Of a stretch of 64,000 nt of DNA, positions 25,226 to 34,310 are shown in pieces. Both the position numbers and the translations under genes were made by a program. Origin of the DNA: Microvirga antarctica (GTDB lineage Bacteria; Pseudomonadota; Alphaproteobacteria; Rhizobiales; Beijerinckiaceae); contig NZ_JAGEMM010000002.1 of assembly GCF_017921815.1 (NCBI RefSeq), positions 310,001-374,000 of the forward strand, read 5' to 3'. The notes under the pieces are model-generated. The model made no database searches. It was given only the letters and a program-made list of their open reading frames with translations, and was not told the DNA's origin. Every line of letters starts with the position of its first letter. The stretch's first letter is position 1.

Positions 25226-27103
25226 TCAGGCGCTCGCTGTCTCGATGGCGGCGCTGATCGTGAGCCATTCTTCCTCGGCGGCCTCCAACGTCCCGGCGGC
25301 TTCGGCGCGCATCTTCGACAGGCCGGTTGCTTTCGCCGGATCCTTGAGAAAGGCCGTGCCATCGGCCAGCGCGGAATCGACCTTTGCGATGACGTCCGTG
25401 AGCTTGGCCATACGGGATTCGAGGGCCTCGAGCTTCTTGCGCAGCGGCGCCAGCGCCACGCGGCGTTCGGCGGCGGCGCGGCGCTCGTCGACGCGGGAGG
25501 CAGCTGTGATGTCGGGTTTCTCGTCCCGCTTCTGCGGATCGAGATCGCCGGACAGCACGAGCTGGCGGTAATCGTCCATATCGCCTTCAAACGTCCTGAC
25601 GGTCCCGTCGCCCACGATCCACAGGCGGTCGGCGCAGGCCTCGATGAGAAACCGGTCATGGCTGACGAGGATGACGGCGCCTTCGTAGTCGTTGATCGCT
25701 TCCATCAGCGCGGTGCGACTATCGATGTCGAGGTGGTTGGTGGGCTCGTCCAGGATCAGCAGATTGGGACCGTTGAAGGCTGCCAATCCCATGAGAAGCC
25801 GGGCTTTCTCGCCGCCTGACAGGTTGGAGACCGGCGTCTCCGACTTTGCGCCGCCGAACCCGAAGCGGGCAGCGCGCGCCCGCGCTTTGGCCACCGGCGC
25901 GTCCGGCATCCGCTGGGCCACGTGATCATAGGCGGTGGCATTGGGATTGAGTTCGTCGACCTGATGCTGCGCGAAATAGGCCACATCCATCTTCGCCGGA
26001 CGCTTGACCTCGCCCTTGAGAGGCGCGAGCCGTCCGCCGATCAGTTTGCAGAAGGTCGACTTCCCGTTGCCGTTGGCGCCAAGCAGCGCGATTCGATCAT
26101 CCGGCTGGATGGTGAGGTTGAGGCGATCGAGGATAACCCGGTCTCCATACCCCACGGCCACGCCCTCCACGGCAATGAGGGGCGGCGCGAGCATGCGCTC
26201 CGGCGAAGGCAGGTCGAAGGGCAGGACATCGTCCTCGACGATGGTGGAAATCGGATCGAGCTTGGCCAGCCGCTTGACGCGGGATTGCGCCTGGCGGGCC
26301 TTGGAAGCCTTGGCCTTGAACCGGTCCACAAAGGCCTGCAGATGCTTGCGCTCCGCGTCCTGCTTCACCTTGGCCTTGGCCGTCAGCTCCCGCTTTTCGG
26401 CAAACTGCTTGGCGAAGGACGTGTAGCCGCCCCGATAGATCGACAACTTGGCCTGGTCGAGGTGGAGAATGTGACTGACGCTGGTATCGAGCAGTTCCCG
26501 GTCGTGGCTGATGACCAGGACCGTGTGCGGATAACGGCTCAAGTAGTCGTAGAGCCAGAGCGTGCCCTCCAGATCGAGGTAGTTGGTGGGCTCGTCCAGA
26601 AGGAGCAGGTCAGGTTCCGAGAACAGGATGGCTGCTAGCGCCACCCGCATCCGCCAGCCCCCGGAAAACGACGAGCAGGGCCGGTTCTGAGCCGCCGCAT
26701 CGAAGCCAAGGCCGTGCAGGATGGTGGCGGCGCGGGCGGGAGCCGAATAGGCCCCGATATCGTTCAGGCGCATCTCGATCTCGGCGCGGCGAAACCCTTC
26801 GGCCGTCTCAGCCTCAATGAGCAGGGCGGTGCGCTCCTTGTCGGCAGCCAGCACCACGTCGATGAGACTCTCGGGGCCGCCGGGGGCCTCCTGGGCCACC
26901 GCACCGATGCGCAAACCGCGGGGGAGGGTGACATCGCCGCTTTCGGGCGAAATCTCGCCTTGGATGATGCGGAACAGGGTCGTCTTGCCGGCGCCGTTGC
27001 GCCCCACAAGGCCCACTTTGCTGCCGGTCGGCAGGGCGAACGAGGCCTTGTCGAACAGAACGCGGGCGCCGATGCGGTAGGTGAGGTCGTTGGCGTGGAG
27101 CAT
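25226..27103 (-). CDS. ABC-F family ATP-binding protein (ribosome-associated type, Uup/YheS-like)
   Basis: This protein of about 625 residues has two ABC domains and no membrane segments. Domain one has GRNGAGKTTLF, the signature FSGGWRMRVALA and LLLLDEPTNYLDLEG. Domain two has GANGNGKSTFCK, LSGGEKARLLMGLA and LLILDEPTNHLDIDS. The linker between them is rich in Lys/Arg/Gln (about 235-320), and the C-terminus is a predicted coiled coil (LRKKLEALESRMAKL). This is the ABC-F layout; such proteins act on the ribosome in translation quality control rather than in transport. The start MLHANDLTYRIG at 27103 follows AAGGCCTG; upstream in-frame codons to 27334 lack family similarity. I cannot choose between Uup and YheS subtypes. 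Confidence 0.92.
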   Translation of the reverse strand: MLHANDLTYRIGARVLFDKASFALPTGSKVGLVGRNGAGKTTLFRIIQGEISPESGDVTLPRGLRIGAVAQEAPGGPESLIDVVLAADKERTALLIEAETAEGFRRAEIEMRLNDIGAYSAPARAATILHGLGFDAAAQNRPCSSFSGGWRMRVALAAILFSEPDLLLLDEPTNYLDLEGTLWLYDYLSRYPHTVLVISHDRELLDTSVSHILHLDQAKLSIYRGGYTSFAKQFAEKRELTAKAKVKQDAERKHLQAFVDRFKAKASKARQAQSRVKRLAKLDPISTIVEDDVLPFDLPSPERMLAPPLIAVEGVAVGYGDRVILDRLNLTIQPDDRIALLGANGNGKSTFCKLIGGRLAPLKGEVKRPAKMDVAYFAQHQVDELNPNATAYDHVAQRMPDAPVAKARARAARFGFGGAKSETPVSNLSGGEKARLLMGLAAFNGPNLLILDEPTNHLDIDSRTALMEAINDYEGAVILVSHDRFLIEACADRLWIVGDGTVRTFEGDMDDYRQLVLSGDLDPQKRDEKPDITAASRVDERRAAAERRVALAPLRKKLEALESRMAKLTDVIAKVDSALADGTAFLKDPAKATGLSKMRAEAAGTLEAAEEEWLTISAAIETASA

Positions 27104-27324
27104 CAGGCCTTTTGACAAGGGAACAGCCCTCTGGCAAGGCGTTCTCACCGGGCCGGTCGGAGGACCGGCGCACCGCCATGCGGCCATCCGACCCGCGCTG
27201 TGACTTGACTTTGTAAAGTAATCACACCACAGAACGCCCAAAATCAGCGGTGCCATCGCGGCCGCGCGTTCCCCGCCTTGAAACACCCTGTTGGTGTCGC
27301 GCAAGGAACAGTCAGGAGCTTGAG

Positions 27325-28689
27325 ATGCATGCAAAACGCCCGGTGAATGCCGATAGGGCGCCCGTGGACATCACTGACACGCTGGCCCGCTTCAAGGACC
27401 GTTCTGCCCGAATCGGCATCGTCGGCCTCGGCTATGTGGGCATTCCCCTTGCCATCACGGCCGCCAAAGCCGGGTTCAAGGTCATCGGCTACGACATCGA
27501 TGCGCCGCGGGTCGACCAGATCAACCGTGGCGAAAGCTTCATCAAGCATATCGATTCAGCGCTCATCTCCGAGATCGTGACGAGCGGAAAGTTCGAAGCG
27601 ACCGCCGATTTTGCCCGGCTCGCCGAGCCTGACGCGATCCTCATCTGCGTGCCCACGCCGCTCACAAAGCACCGGGAGCCGGACCTTTCCTATGTGGTCA
27701 ACACGGCCCGCGCCATCGCGCCGCGCCTGCGCAAGGGTCAGCTGATCGTTCTCGAATCGACCACCTATCCGGGCACCACCGACGAGGTGATCCGCCCGAT
27801 CTTCGAGGCGACCGGCCTGAAGAGCGGCGTCGATTTCTTCCTCGCCTTCTCGCCCGAGCGCGAAGATCCCGGCAATCCGGATTTTGGCACCTCCACCATC
27901 CCGAAGGTCGTCGGCGGCGACGGCGCAGAGGCGTTGTCGCTGGCGGACACGCTCTACAGCCAGCTCATCGTCAAGACCGTCCCGGTCTCGTCGGCTGCGA
28001 CCGCCGAAGCGGTCAAGCTGACGGAGAACATCTTCCGTGCGGTCAACATCGCGCTCGTCAATGAACTGAAGGTCGTCTACGCGGCCATGGGCATTGACGT
28101 GTGGGAAGTCATTGACGCTGCCAAGACCAAGCCTTTCGGCTTCATGCCGTTCTATCCGGGCCCTGGGCTCGGCGGCCACTGCATCCCCATCGATCCGTTC
28201 TACCTGACCTGGAAGGCGCGCGAGTTCGACATCGCGACCCGCTTCATCGAGCTGGCCGGCCAGATCAACACGCAGATGCCGTATCATGTGGTGAACAAGC
28301 TCGCCGAGGCTGTCGACCGCAGCGGCAAGGCCTTCACCGGGTCCAAGATCCTGTTGCTCGGCATTGCCTACAAGAAGAACGTCGACGACATGCGCGAAAG
28401 CCCGTCTCTCAAGCTCATCGAGCTGATGGAGGGCCGTGGCGCCCATGTTGATTACTACGACCCCTATATCCCGGTGATTCCGATGACGCGCGAACACGCG
28501 GAGCTCGCCGGCCGTCGTTCGGTGATCCTCGATGCCAAGACGCTCGCAGGCTTTGACGCGGTGCTCATTGCGACCGACCATGACAATGTCGATTACAACC
28601 TGACCGTGGCGCATTCGAAAGTCGTCGTCGATACGCGCAACGCCTGCGCCCGGGCCGGGATCTCCGATGCCCGCGTCGTCAAGGCCTAA
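27325..28689 (+). CDS. Nucleotide-sugar dehydrogenase, UDP-N-acetylglucosamine 6-dehydrogenase type (WbpA-like)
   Basis: This 454-residue enzyme has the UDP-glucose/GDP-mannose dehydrogenase fold. GIVGLGYVGIPLA is the NAD site near residue 34, and CVPTPLTKHREPDLSYV and LAFSPEREDPGNPDF match WbpA. GPGLGGHCIPIDPFYL holds the catalytic Cys. The C-terminal UDP-binding domain has LLGIAYKKNVDDMRESPS. The family oxidises C6 of a UDP-hexose to a uronate using two NAD+. WbpA-type activity on UDP-GlcNAc is favoured because the two genes downstream match the next steps of that pathway. The ATG at 27325 has CAGGAG upstream. It is the first gene of a three-gene operon divergent from the ABC-F gene. Confidence 0.93.
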   Translation: MHAKRPVNADRAPVDITDTLARFKDRSARIGIVGLGYVGIPLAITAAKAGFKVIGYDIDAPRVDQINRGESFIKHIDSALISEIVTSGKFEATADFARLAEPDAILICVPTPLTKHREPDLSYVVNTARAIAPRLRKGQLIVLESTTYPGTTDEVIRPIFEATGLKSGVDFFLAFSPEREDPGNPDFGTSTIPKVVGGDGAEALSLADTLYSQLIVKTVPVSSAATAEAVKLTENIFRAVNIALVNELKVVYAAMGIDVWEVIDAAKTKPFGFMPFYPGPGLGGHCIPIDPFYLTWKAREFDIATRFIELAGQINTQMPYHVVNKLAEAVDRSGKAFTGSKILLLGIAYKKNVDDMRESPSLKLIELMEGRGAHVDYYDPYIPVIPMTREHAELAGRRSVILDAKTLAGFDAVLIATDHDNVDYNLTVAHSKVVVDTRNACARAGISDARVVKA

Positions 28690-28725
28690 CGGCAGAACCA
28701 GAGAAGCGAAGAGGAACGGTTGAAC

Positions 28726-30324
28726 ATGGCAAGCGACGTTCGGGTAGCCGTTGTCGGCTGCGGATATTGGGGCAAGAACCTCGTCCGCAACTTCGCTGAA
28801 CTCGGTGCCCTGGAAGCGCTCGTCGACGCGCACAAGCCCAGCGTCGACGCACTCATCGCCAAGCATGGCGGTCGCGCACTGAGCTTTGAGGAAGCGTTGG
28901 CCGATGCCAACGTCCACGCGCTCGCCATCGCTGCTCCGGCGGCACTGCACTACACGCTGGCCAAGCGCGGCCTGGAGGCCGGAAAGCACGTCTTCGTCGA
29001 GAAGCCGCTGTCGCTCGAGGTGGAGGAAGCGCGCGAGCTTTGCGCCATCGCCGATCGTCTCGACCGCCGCCTGATGGTGGGCCACCTCCTGCAGTATCAT
29101 CCGATCTTCCTCGAGTTGAAGAAGCTTGTGGCGGATGGCCGGTTGGGTCGCCTGCAATACGTCTATTCGAACCGCCTGAATCTCGGCAAGATCCGGCGCG
29201 AGGAGGACATCCTCTGGTCGTTCGCGCCGCACGATCTCTCGATGATCCTGTCCCTGATCGGCAGTGAGCCAGACAAGGTCGAGGCAGTCGGCGGTTACTA
29301 TCTGCACGACGCCATCGCCGACGTCACAACCACGCATCTGTCCTTCCCTGGTGGAGAGCGCGCGCACGTCTTCGTGTCGTGGCTGCATCCGTTCAAGGAG
29401 CAGAAACTCGTGGTCGTCGGCTCCGACGCCATGGCGGTGTTCGACGATGGCGAAGCATGGGAGCGCAAGCTCCTGCTCTATCCGCACAAGGTCGAGTGGA
29501 AGGATGGCATGCCGGTGCCGCTCAAGGCCGATCCGGTCGCCATCGCGGTGCCGCAGGACGAGCCGCTGAAGCAGGAGTGCCAGCACTTTATCGATTGCGC
29601 CCGCTCCGGCGAAACGCCGCGAACCGACGGACGCGAAGGCATGCGCGTTCTCTCCGTGCTGTCGCGCGCCGCCGAATCTCTGCGCCAGGCGCGGGGCACG
29701 CCCGCCGTCGCCGAGGCTCCCGCCGCCTCCGCAGCAAAGCCGCGCGTGGCCAAGGATTATCCGGGCGTCACGATCCACGAGACGGCTTATGTGGATGCGG
29801 GCGTCGAGATCGGCGAGGGCACCAAGATCTGGCACTTCAGCCATATTCTCGGGCAGGTCTCCCTCGGCAAGCGCGTCAATATCGGCCAGAACGTTGTCAT
29901 CGGCCCGAAGGTCAGTGTCGGCAACGACGTCAAAATCCAGAACAACGTGTCGGTCTATGAAGGCGTGACGCTGGAGGACGGCGTGTTCTGCGGTCCGTCC
30001 TGCGTTTTCACCAACGTGAACAACCCGCGCTCGGAAGTCGCCCGCAAGAGCGAATACCGTCCGACGCTGGTCAAGCGCGGAGCGTCCATCGGCGCCAACG
30101 CCACCATCGTGTGCGGCCACACCCTGGGCGAATACGCGTTCATCGCGGCGGGTGCTGTCGTTGCCAAGGACGTTCCGGCCTTCGCGCTGATGGCGGGCGT
30201 TCCCGCCAAGCGCATCGGCTGGATGAGCCATGTGGGCGCCAAGCTCGGCGCCGATCTTGTCTGCCCCGAAACCGGTCGGCGCTATCGCGAGACCGGACTC
30301 AACACACTTGAGGAGATTGTGTGA
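28726..30324 (+). CDS. Fused Gfo/Idh/MocA oxidoreductase and left-handed beta-helix N-acetyltransferase (WbpB-WbpD-like)
   Basis: This 532-residue protein joins two enzymes. Residues about 1-320 are a Gfo/Idh/MocA dehydrogenase: [17 protein letters not shown] is the NAD site and [13 protein letters not shown] carries the conserved EKP. An Ala/Pro-rich linker follows near 325-343. Residues about 345-532 are a hexapeptide-repeat acyltransferase ([45 protein letters not shown]). In Pseudomonas the equivalents are separate: WbpB oxidises C3 of UDP-GlcNAcA, and WbpD acetylates the C3 amine made by WbpE. The fusion would hold steps two and four of the pathway in one polypeptide. The ATG at 28726 has GAAGAGGAAC upstream. 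Stop and aminotransferase start overlap. Confidence 0.92.
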   Translation: MASDVRVAVVGCGYWGKNLVRNFAELGALEALVDAHKPSVDALIAKHGGRALSFEEALADANVHALAIAAPAALHYTLAKRGLEAGKHVFVEKPLSLEVEEARELCAIADRLDRRLMVGHLLQYHPIFLELKKLVADGRLGRLQYVYSNRLNLGKIRREEDILWSFAPHDLSMILSLIGSEPDKVEAVGGYYLHDAIADVTTTHLSFPGGERAHVFVSWLHPFKEQKLVVVGSDAMAVFDDGEAWERKLLLYPHKVEWKDGMPVPLKADPVAIAVPQDEPLKQECQHFIDCARSGETPRTDGREGMRVLSVLSRAAESLRQARGTPAVAEAPAASAAKPRVAKDYPGVTIHETAYVDAGVEIGEGTKIWHFSHILGQVSLGKRVNIGQNVVIGPKVSVGNDVKIQNNVSVYEGVTLEDGVFCGPSCVFTNVNNPRSEVARKSEYRPTLVKRGASIGANATIVCGHTLGEYAFIAAGAVVAKDVPAFALMAGVPAKRIGWMSHVGAKLGADLVCPETGRRYRETGLNTLEEIV

Positions 30325-31478
30325 TGTCGGACCCGATTGCGTTCATCGATCTTGCCGCCCAGCGCGAGCGCCTGGGCTCCCGCGTGGACGAGGCCATCCT
30401 GCGCGTCGTCAATCACGGCGGCTACATCATGGGCCCCGAGGTCAAGACGCTCGAAGCCGACCTGTCGGCCTTCTGCGGCGCCAAGCACACCATCTCGTGC
30501 GCCAACGGCACCGATGCGCTCGGCTTCGTACTGATGGCCAAGGGCGTCAAGGAATGCGACGCGGTCCTTTGCCCGTCCTTCACCTTCGCGGCCACCGCCG
30601 AAGTCGTTGCCTGGACCGGCGCCACGCCCATCTTCATCGATGTGCGCGAAGACACGTTCAATCTCGACATCGCGAGCCTCGAGGCAGGCGTGAAGACAGC
30701 CCGCAAACTGGGTCTCAACCCGGTCGCCGTCATCCCGGTCGATCTCTTCGGCCTTCCGGCCGATTATGATGCCATCGAGGCTGTCTGTGAGCGCGAGGGC
30801 ATGTGGATGCTGTGCGACGCCGCACAGAGCTTCGGCGCGAGTTACAAGGGCCACAAGGTCGGCTCGATGGGCCTTGCCACCACCACCAGCTTCTTCCCGG
30901 CCAAGCCCCTGGGCTGCTACGGCGACGGCGGTGCGGTCTTCACCAATGATGACGAACTCGCTGCCGTGATGCGCTCGATCCGCGTGCACGGGCAGGGCAG
31001 CGACAAGTACGACAACGTGCGGATCGGCATGAACGGCCGCCTCGACACGATGCAGGCCGCCGTTCTCATCGAGAAGCTGAAGATCTTCCCGAGCGAGATC
31101 GAGGCGCGCGACAAGGTCGCCAAGCGCTATAACGCGCATCTGCGCGACATCGCGGTCGTGCCGGAGACGCCTGAAGGCTACACGTCGGTCTGGGCGCAAT
31201 ACACCCTGCGAATGGCTGGTTTCGATCGCGAGCAGTTCCAGGCCGATCTCAAGGCTGCGGGCGTTCCGACGGCCGTCTATTACCCCAAGCCGCTCCACCA
31301 GCAGACGGCCTACAAGGGCTATCCGGTCGCCGGCAACGGCCTGCCGGTCTCCGAGCGCCTCGCACTGGAAGTCGTCAGCCTGCCCATGCATCCGTACCTG
31401 ACAGAGGCCGTCCAGGATCGGGTGATCGCAGCCGTCAAGGACGCCATGGTCAAACAGCGCCGGGCCGCCGCCGAATAG
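30324..31478 (+). CDS. DegT/DnrJ/EryC1-family aminotransferase (WbpE-like)
   Basis: This 384-residue PLP enzyme has the sugar-aminotransferase features. PIAFIDLAAQRERLG at the start and the GPEVKTLEADLSAFCGAKHTISCANGTDALGF region include the NGTDAL phosphate-binding motif. CDAAQSFGASYKGHKVGSMG follows, and FFPAKPLGCYGDGGAVFTN carries the PLP Lys. QVHGQGSDKYDNVRIGMNGRLDTMQAAVL-type sequence, seen here as HGQGSDKYDN and NGRLDTMQAAVL, is WbpE-like. It would convert the 3-keto sugar made by the preceding gene into the 3-amino sugar. ATG at 30324 overlaps the previous stop (TGATG), with GAGGAGA ahead. A terminator follows at 31505. Confidence 0.93.
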   Translation: MSDPIAFIDLAAQRERLGSRVDEAILRVVNHGGYIMGPEVKTLEADLSAFCGAKHTISCANGTDALGFVLMAKGVKECDAVLCPSFTFAATAEVVAWTGATPIFIDVREDTFNLDIASLEAGVKTARKLGLNPVAVIPVDLFGLPADYDAIEAVCEREGMWMLCDAAQSFGASYKGHKVGSMGLATTTSFFPAKPLGCYGDGGAVFTNDDELAAVMRSIRVHGQGSDKYDNVRIGMNGRLDTMQAAVLIEKLKIFPSEIEARDKVAKRYNAHLRDIAVVPETPEGYTSVWAQYTLRMAGFDREQFQADLKAAGVPTAVYYPKPLHQQTAYKGYPVAGNGLPVSERLALEVVSLPMHPYLTEAVQDRVIAAVKDAMVKQRRAAAE

Positions 31479-31504
31479 GCGACCCGCACGTCAGATCAGG
31501 AATC

Positions 31505-31536
31505 GAAAGGCCGTGTCGGAACCGATGCGGCCTTTC
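31505..31536 (+). terminator. Terminator of the nucleotide-sugar operon
   Basis: GAAAGGCCG (31505-31513) pairs perfectly with CGGCCTTTC (31528-31536), and TCGG/CCGA in the loop can extend the stem. It lies 27 bp after the aminotransferase stop codon. The following T-run is short (CCTCGTT). Confidence 0.65.
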
Positions 31537-31587
31537 CTCGTTATGAAATACCGTAACGGTCGATCATGTTGACGTTGAGATACAACC

Positions 31588-32307
31588 GTGTCCCAATTTG
31601 GGATGCGTCAGGGGATGGGTATGGGTCGGCTGACCAACGCGCTGCTATTCAAGGACGTGGATCTGGATCTTGCTCCCTTCGAGGCGCGCTGCAACTGGCG
31701 CCGCTTCGACATGGAGGAGACGCTGGTCGATTTCGACGATCTGTCGTCGGACGTCTACTTTCTCCTCTCGGGCGAGGTGCGTGTCCTCATGCGCACGGCA
31801 TCGGGCAAAGAGGTCATCCTCGACGAGCTCAAGCCAAACGAGTTGTTTGGCGAGCTGGCCGCCATGGATGGAATCAAGCGATCCGCCAATGTCACCGCGC
31901 TAACGCGCGGGGAGGCGGCGGTGATGCCGGCAACGGCGTTCCGGGAGCTGGTTTTCTCCAACAAGATCGTGGCAGGACGCCTGTTCTGCCTGCTGGCCTC
32001 GCGAATCCGCGAACTCAATGAGCGCTTCGTGGAACAGACCGTCCTCGATCTGAGGCATCGCCTGTATTCGGAACTGCTGCGCCTCTCAGCGCCGCGTCAC
32101 GAGCGCGCCGACGAACGCGTGATCACGCCGCCGCCCTTTCATCACATCATTGCCTCGCGCATCGGCTGCCGGCGGGAGCAGGTGACACGGGAATTCACCA
32201 TGATGTCGCACGAGGGTCTCATTGAGCGCACGCGCGGCGCCCTCGTTCTCTGCAAGCCCGATATCTTGCGCGCGCGGGTCGCCGATGCGATGCGCGAGGA
32301 CGCCTGA
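31588..32307 (+). CDS. Crp/Fnr-family transcriptional regulator
   Basis: This protein of up to 239 residues has an N-terminal cyclic-nucleotide-binding beta-roll (VYFLLSGEVRVLMRTASG, LFGELAAMDGIKRSANVTALT) and a C-terminal winged helix-turn-helix (ASRIGCRREQVTREFTMM, then LIERTRGALVL). The FGELAAMDGIKRSA block resembles the phosphate-binding cassette, with Gly-Glu and Arg-Ser, so cAMP or cGMP binding is plausible. No Cys cluster of the FNR type is seen. The start is uncertain: GTG 31588, or ATG 31603, 31615 or 31621; AGGGG before 31621 is the best ribosome site. It stands alone between the sugar operon terminator and the convergent tetR gene. Confidence 0.85.
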   Translation: MSQFGMRQGMGMGRLTNALLFKDVDLDLAPFEARCNWRRFDMEETLVDFDDLSSDVYFLLSGEVRVLMRTASGKEVILDELKPNELFGELAAMDGIKRSANVTALTRGEAAVMPATAFRELVFSNKIVAGRLFCLLASRIRELNERFVEQTVLDLRHRLYSELLRLSAPRHERADERVITPPPFHHIIASRIGCRREQVTREFTMMSHEGLIERTRGALVLCKPDILRARVADAMREDA

Positions 32308-32314
32308 GACGCGC

Positions 32315-32968
32315 TCAGGCGGCGGGTCCGTAGGCTGCCAGGAAAACCCGCACGGCCTTCTGCACCTTGATGTCGATCTGCGCCTCATCCGGAGGCGCGC
32401 CGACGGCGAACAGCAATCTCTTCATGGTCTCTGACTGGCAGAGGGCGAGGAAATGCTCGGCGGCCGTCTCTGGGTCGTCGATGGTCAACCTGCCAGCCTG
32501 CGCCTGTTGCGACAGATAGGCACTCAGGCGCGCGATCCCCTTGCTGGGTCCACCCTCATAAAATGCTTGTCCGACCGCCGGGACCTTCTCGGCGGCGCCC
32601 ATCACCATCCGCACGGACGACACATGGGCGGGCTCGCACATGAACTTGAGAAAGGTCCGTCCCAGTTCGACGAGTACGGAGCGAACATCGGGATTGTCCG
32701 GGTTCAGCTTGAACAGGACTTCCGCCAGGACGCCTTTCTGCTCAAGGGTCAGGGCTTCGAAAAGCTTCTCCTTGCTGTCGAAGTAGACATACAGGGTGCC
32801 CTTGGAAACGCCGGCCGCGCGGGCGATCTCGCCCATGCTGGCGCCATCGAATCCGTGCGCCAGAAAGACGTTTCGCGCCCCTTGCAGAATTTGCCGCCGC
32901 TTCAGCCCTTCTCCGCTATCATCGGCTTTCGGGCAGGGAAAAGTGGCGCTCTCCTTCACGTCGTCCAT
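32315..32968 (-). CDS. TetR-family repressor, probable regulator of the adjacent EmrAB-like pump
   Basis: This 217-residue protein has an N-terminal TetR helix-turn-helix near residues 23-70: RRQILQGARNVFLAHGFDGASMGEIARAAGVSKGTLYVYF, identified here by its GASMGEIARAAGVSKGTLY core. The C-terminal domain (YEGGPSKGIARLSAYL, ETAAEHFLALCQSETMKRLL) resembles the AefR/AcrR-like ligand-binding fold. It is transcribed away from a membrane-fusion/MFS efflux pair. The 132-bp gap contains a near-perfect 19-bp palindrome of the TGAC(Y)GAAC type used by many TetR repressors, overlapping a promoter. Induction by a toxic compound or drug is the natural model; the ligand is unknown. Confidence 0.93.
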   Translation of the reverse strand: MDDVKESATFPCPKADDSGEGLKRRQILQGARNVFLAHGFDGASMGEIARAAGVSKGTLYVYFDSKEKLFEALTLEQKGVLAEVLFKLNPDNPDVRSVLVELGRTFLKFMCEPAHVSSVRMVMGAAEKVPAVGQAFYEGGPSKGIARLSAYLSQQAQAGRLTIDDPETAAEHFLALCQSETMKRLLFAVGAPPDEAQIDIKVQKAVRVFLAAYGPAA

Positions 32969-32993
32969 ACGCTTTTTTGTTACCTCACGACTA

Positions 32994-33022
32994 TTGACCG
33001 AACCGTTCAGTCATAGCATATA
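32994..33022 (+). promoter_or_regulatory. Promoter of the efflux operon overlapped by a TetR-type operator
   Basis: TGACCGAACCGTTCAGTCA (32995-33013) is a 19-bp inverted repeat, mismatched only at one symmetric pair plus the centre. The -35 box TTGACC (32994-32999) lies at its left edge, and a -10-like CATATA follows at 33016-33021 (16-bp spacer). A repressor bound here would block RNA polymerase directly. The tetR gene starts only 26 bp to the left, so it is probably autoregulated by the same site. Confidence 0.75.
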
Positions 33023-33100
33023 GACGCCGTAAAGTCGGACGTCTAGAGCTGGCTGCGGAGGAATTGCCCGGCCTGCCTGACGCCGACGACGAGGCTTGAT

Positions 33101-34297
33101 ATGGCTTATCGCGATAAAGATTCACGGGCCCGGGGCGAATCGAACCCGGCCCTCCCGCGCGAACCCGCGCCCGCCGGCAACGCCGTCGCCACCCCGCCCG
33201 CGCAGGCTCCCACCGGCGCGCCGGCAACGGGTAAATCCGGCCGTGCAAAACGGCTTGTGGTCCTCGTGGTCGTTGCCGCTGCCCTCATTTTCGGAGGGTA
33301 CAAGGGTGTCCATTGGTGGCAGACAGGCCGCTTCTTCGTGTCGACCGACGATGCCTATGTGCAGGCCGATATCACCATCCTGTCGGCCAAAGTCTCAGGC
33401 TACGTGGCCTCCGTCGCGGTGGCTCACAACCAGAGCGTCAAGGCGGGCGATTTGATCGCCACCCTCGACGATGGTGATTATCGCCTGGCGCTCCAGGCTG
33501 CCAAGGACAAGCTCGATACCCAGCAGAGCGCGATCCTGCGCATCGGGCGGCAGATCGAGGCTGAGAAGGCCTCGGTCGCGCAGGCCGATGCCCAGATTGC
33601 CGCAGCGCAGGCCGATGCGCGCCGGGCAGCGTCCGATTTCGCCCGTCAGCAGCAACTGGCCAAGTCGGATTACGCCAGCAAGGCGACCTTCGAGTCCGCC
33701 GAAGCAGGCCGCGATCGGTCGGACGCGAACGTAAGAAGCGCACAGGCAGCCTTCCGCGCCGCGCAGGCCAATGTGGATGTGCTGGCAGCCCAGCAGGTGG
33801 AGGCCCAGCGCCTGGCTGCCGAGCTGCAGACGGCGGTCGCCAAGGCGGAGCGCGATCTGTCCTTCACGGAGATGCGCGCGCCGGTCGATGGAGTCGTGGG
33901 CAACAAGGCCGTCGAGGTCGGAACCTTCGTGCAGCCGGGCACGCGGCTGGCGGCCATCGTGCCGCTGGAATCGGTGCATGTGGAAGCCAACTTCAAAGAA
34001 ACGCAGCTCGCAGCCGTCAAAAGCGGACAGACGGTGCGCATCGAGGTGGATGCCTATCCGGATGCCGATATCACCGGCGTGATCGAGAGCGTGTCCCCGG
34101 CCTCGGGCTCCGTGTTCAGCCTGCTGCCGCCGGAGAACGCCACAGGCAACTTCACCAAGATCGTCCAGCGCGTGCCTGTGCGGATCAAGGTCAGTCCCGA
34201 GGTGGCCCGACAGGGCCTCCTGCGACCGGGCATGTCGGTGGTCGTGGATGTGGACACCCGCGCACCCGCGAACGCGCCCAAGACCGCCGAGCGCTGA
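33101..34297 (+). CDS. HlyD/EmrA-family membrane fusion protein
   Basis: This 398-residue periplasmic adaptor has a disordered Pro/Ala-rich N-terminus and one transmembrane anchor near residues 50-68 (LVVLVVVAAALIFGGYKGV). The biotinyl-lipoyl half-motifs follow (FVSTDDAYVQADITILSAKVSG, here seen by STDDAYVQADI; and APVDGVVGNKAVEVGTFVQPG). Between them is a long alpha-helical hairpin rich in Ala and Gln (about 115-225). The final beta-barrel contains KSGQTVRIEVDAYPD. It would link the MFS pump encoded next to an outer-membrane channel and export amphiphilic toxicants. It is the first gene downstream of the operator; the pump gene starts 13 bp after its stop. Confidence 0.94.
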   Translation: MAYRDKDSRARGESNPALPREPAPAGNAVATPPAQAPTGAPATGKSGRAKRLVVLVVVAAALIFGGYKGVHWWQTGRFFVSTDDAYVQADITILSAKVSGYVASVAVAHNQSVKAGDLIATLDDGDYRLALQAAKDKLDTQQSAILRIGRQIEAEKASVAQADAQIAAAQADARRAASDFARQQQLAKSDYASKATFESAEAGRDRSDANVRSAQAAFRAAQANVDVLAAQQVEAQRLAAELQTAVAKAERDLSFTEMRAPVDGVVGNKAVEVGTFVQPGTRLAAIVPLESVHVEANFKETQLAAVKSGQTVRIEVDAYPDADITGVIESVSPASGSVFSLLPPENATGNFTKIVQRVPVRIKVSPEVARQGLLRPGMSVVVDVDTRAPANAPKTAER

Positions 34298-34310
34298 AAG
34301 ACCCACCCTC

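Noticed and set aside
27556-30231. Minus-strand open frame of 891 codons across the nucleotide-sugar genes
   Set aside because: Antisense shadow of two well-defined enzymes; its composition (Asp/Val/Arg/His-rich) is that of reverse-frame high-GC DNA.
33121-33170. GAATCGAACCCGG resembling a tRNA T-arm
   Set aside because: It is inside the HlyD-type coding sequence and has no surrounding cloverleaf.
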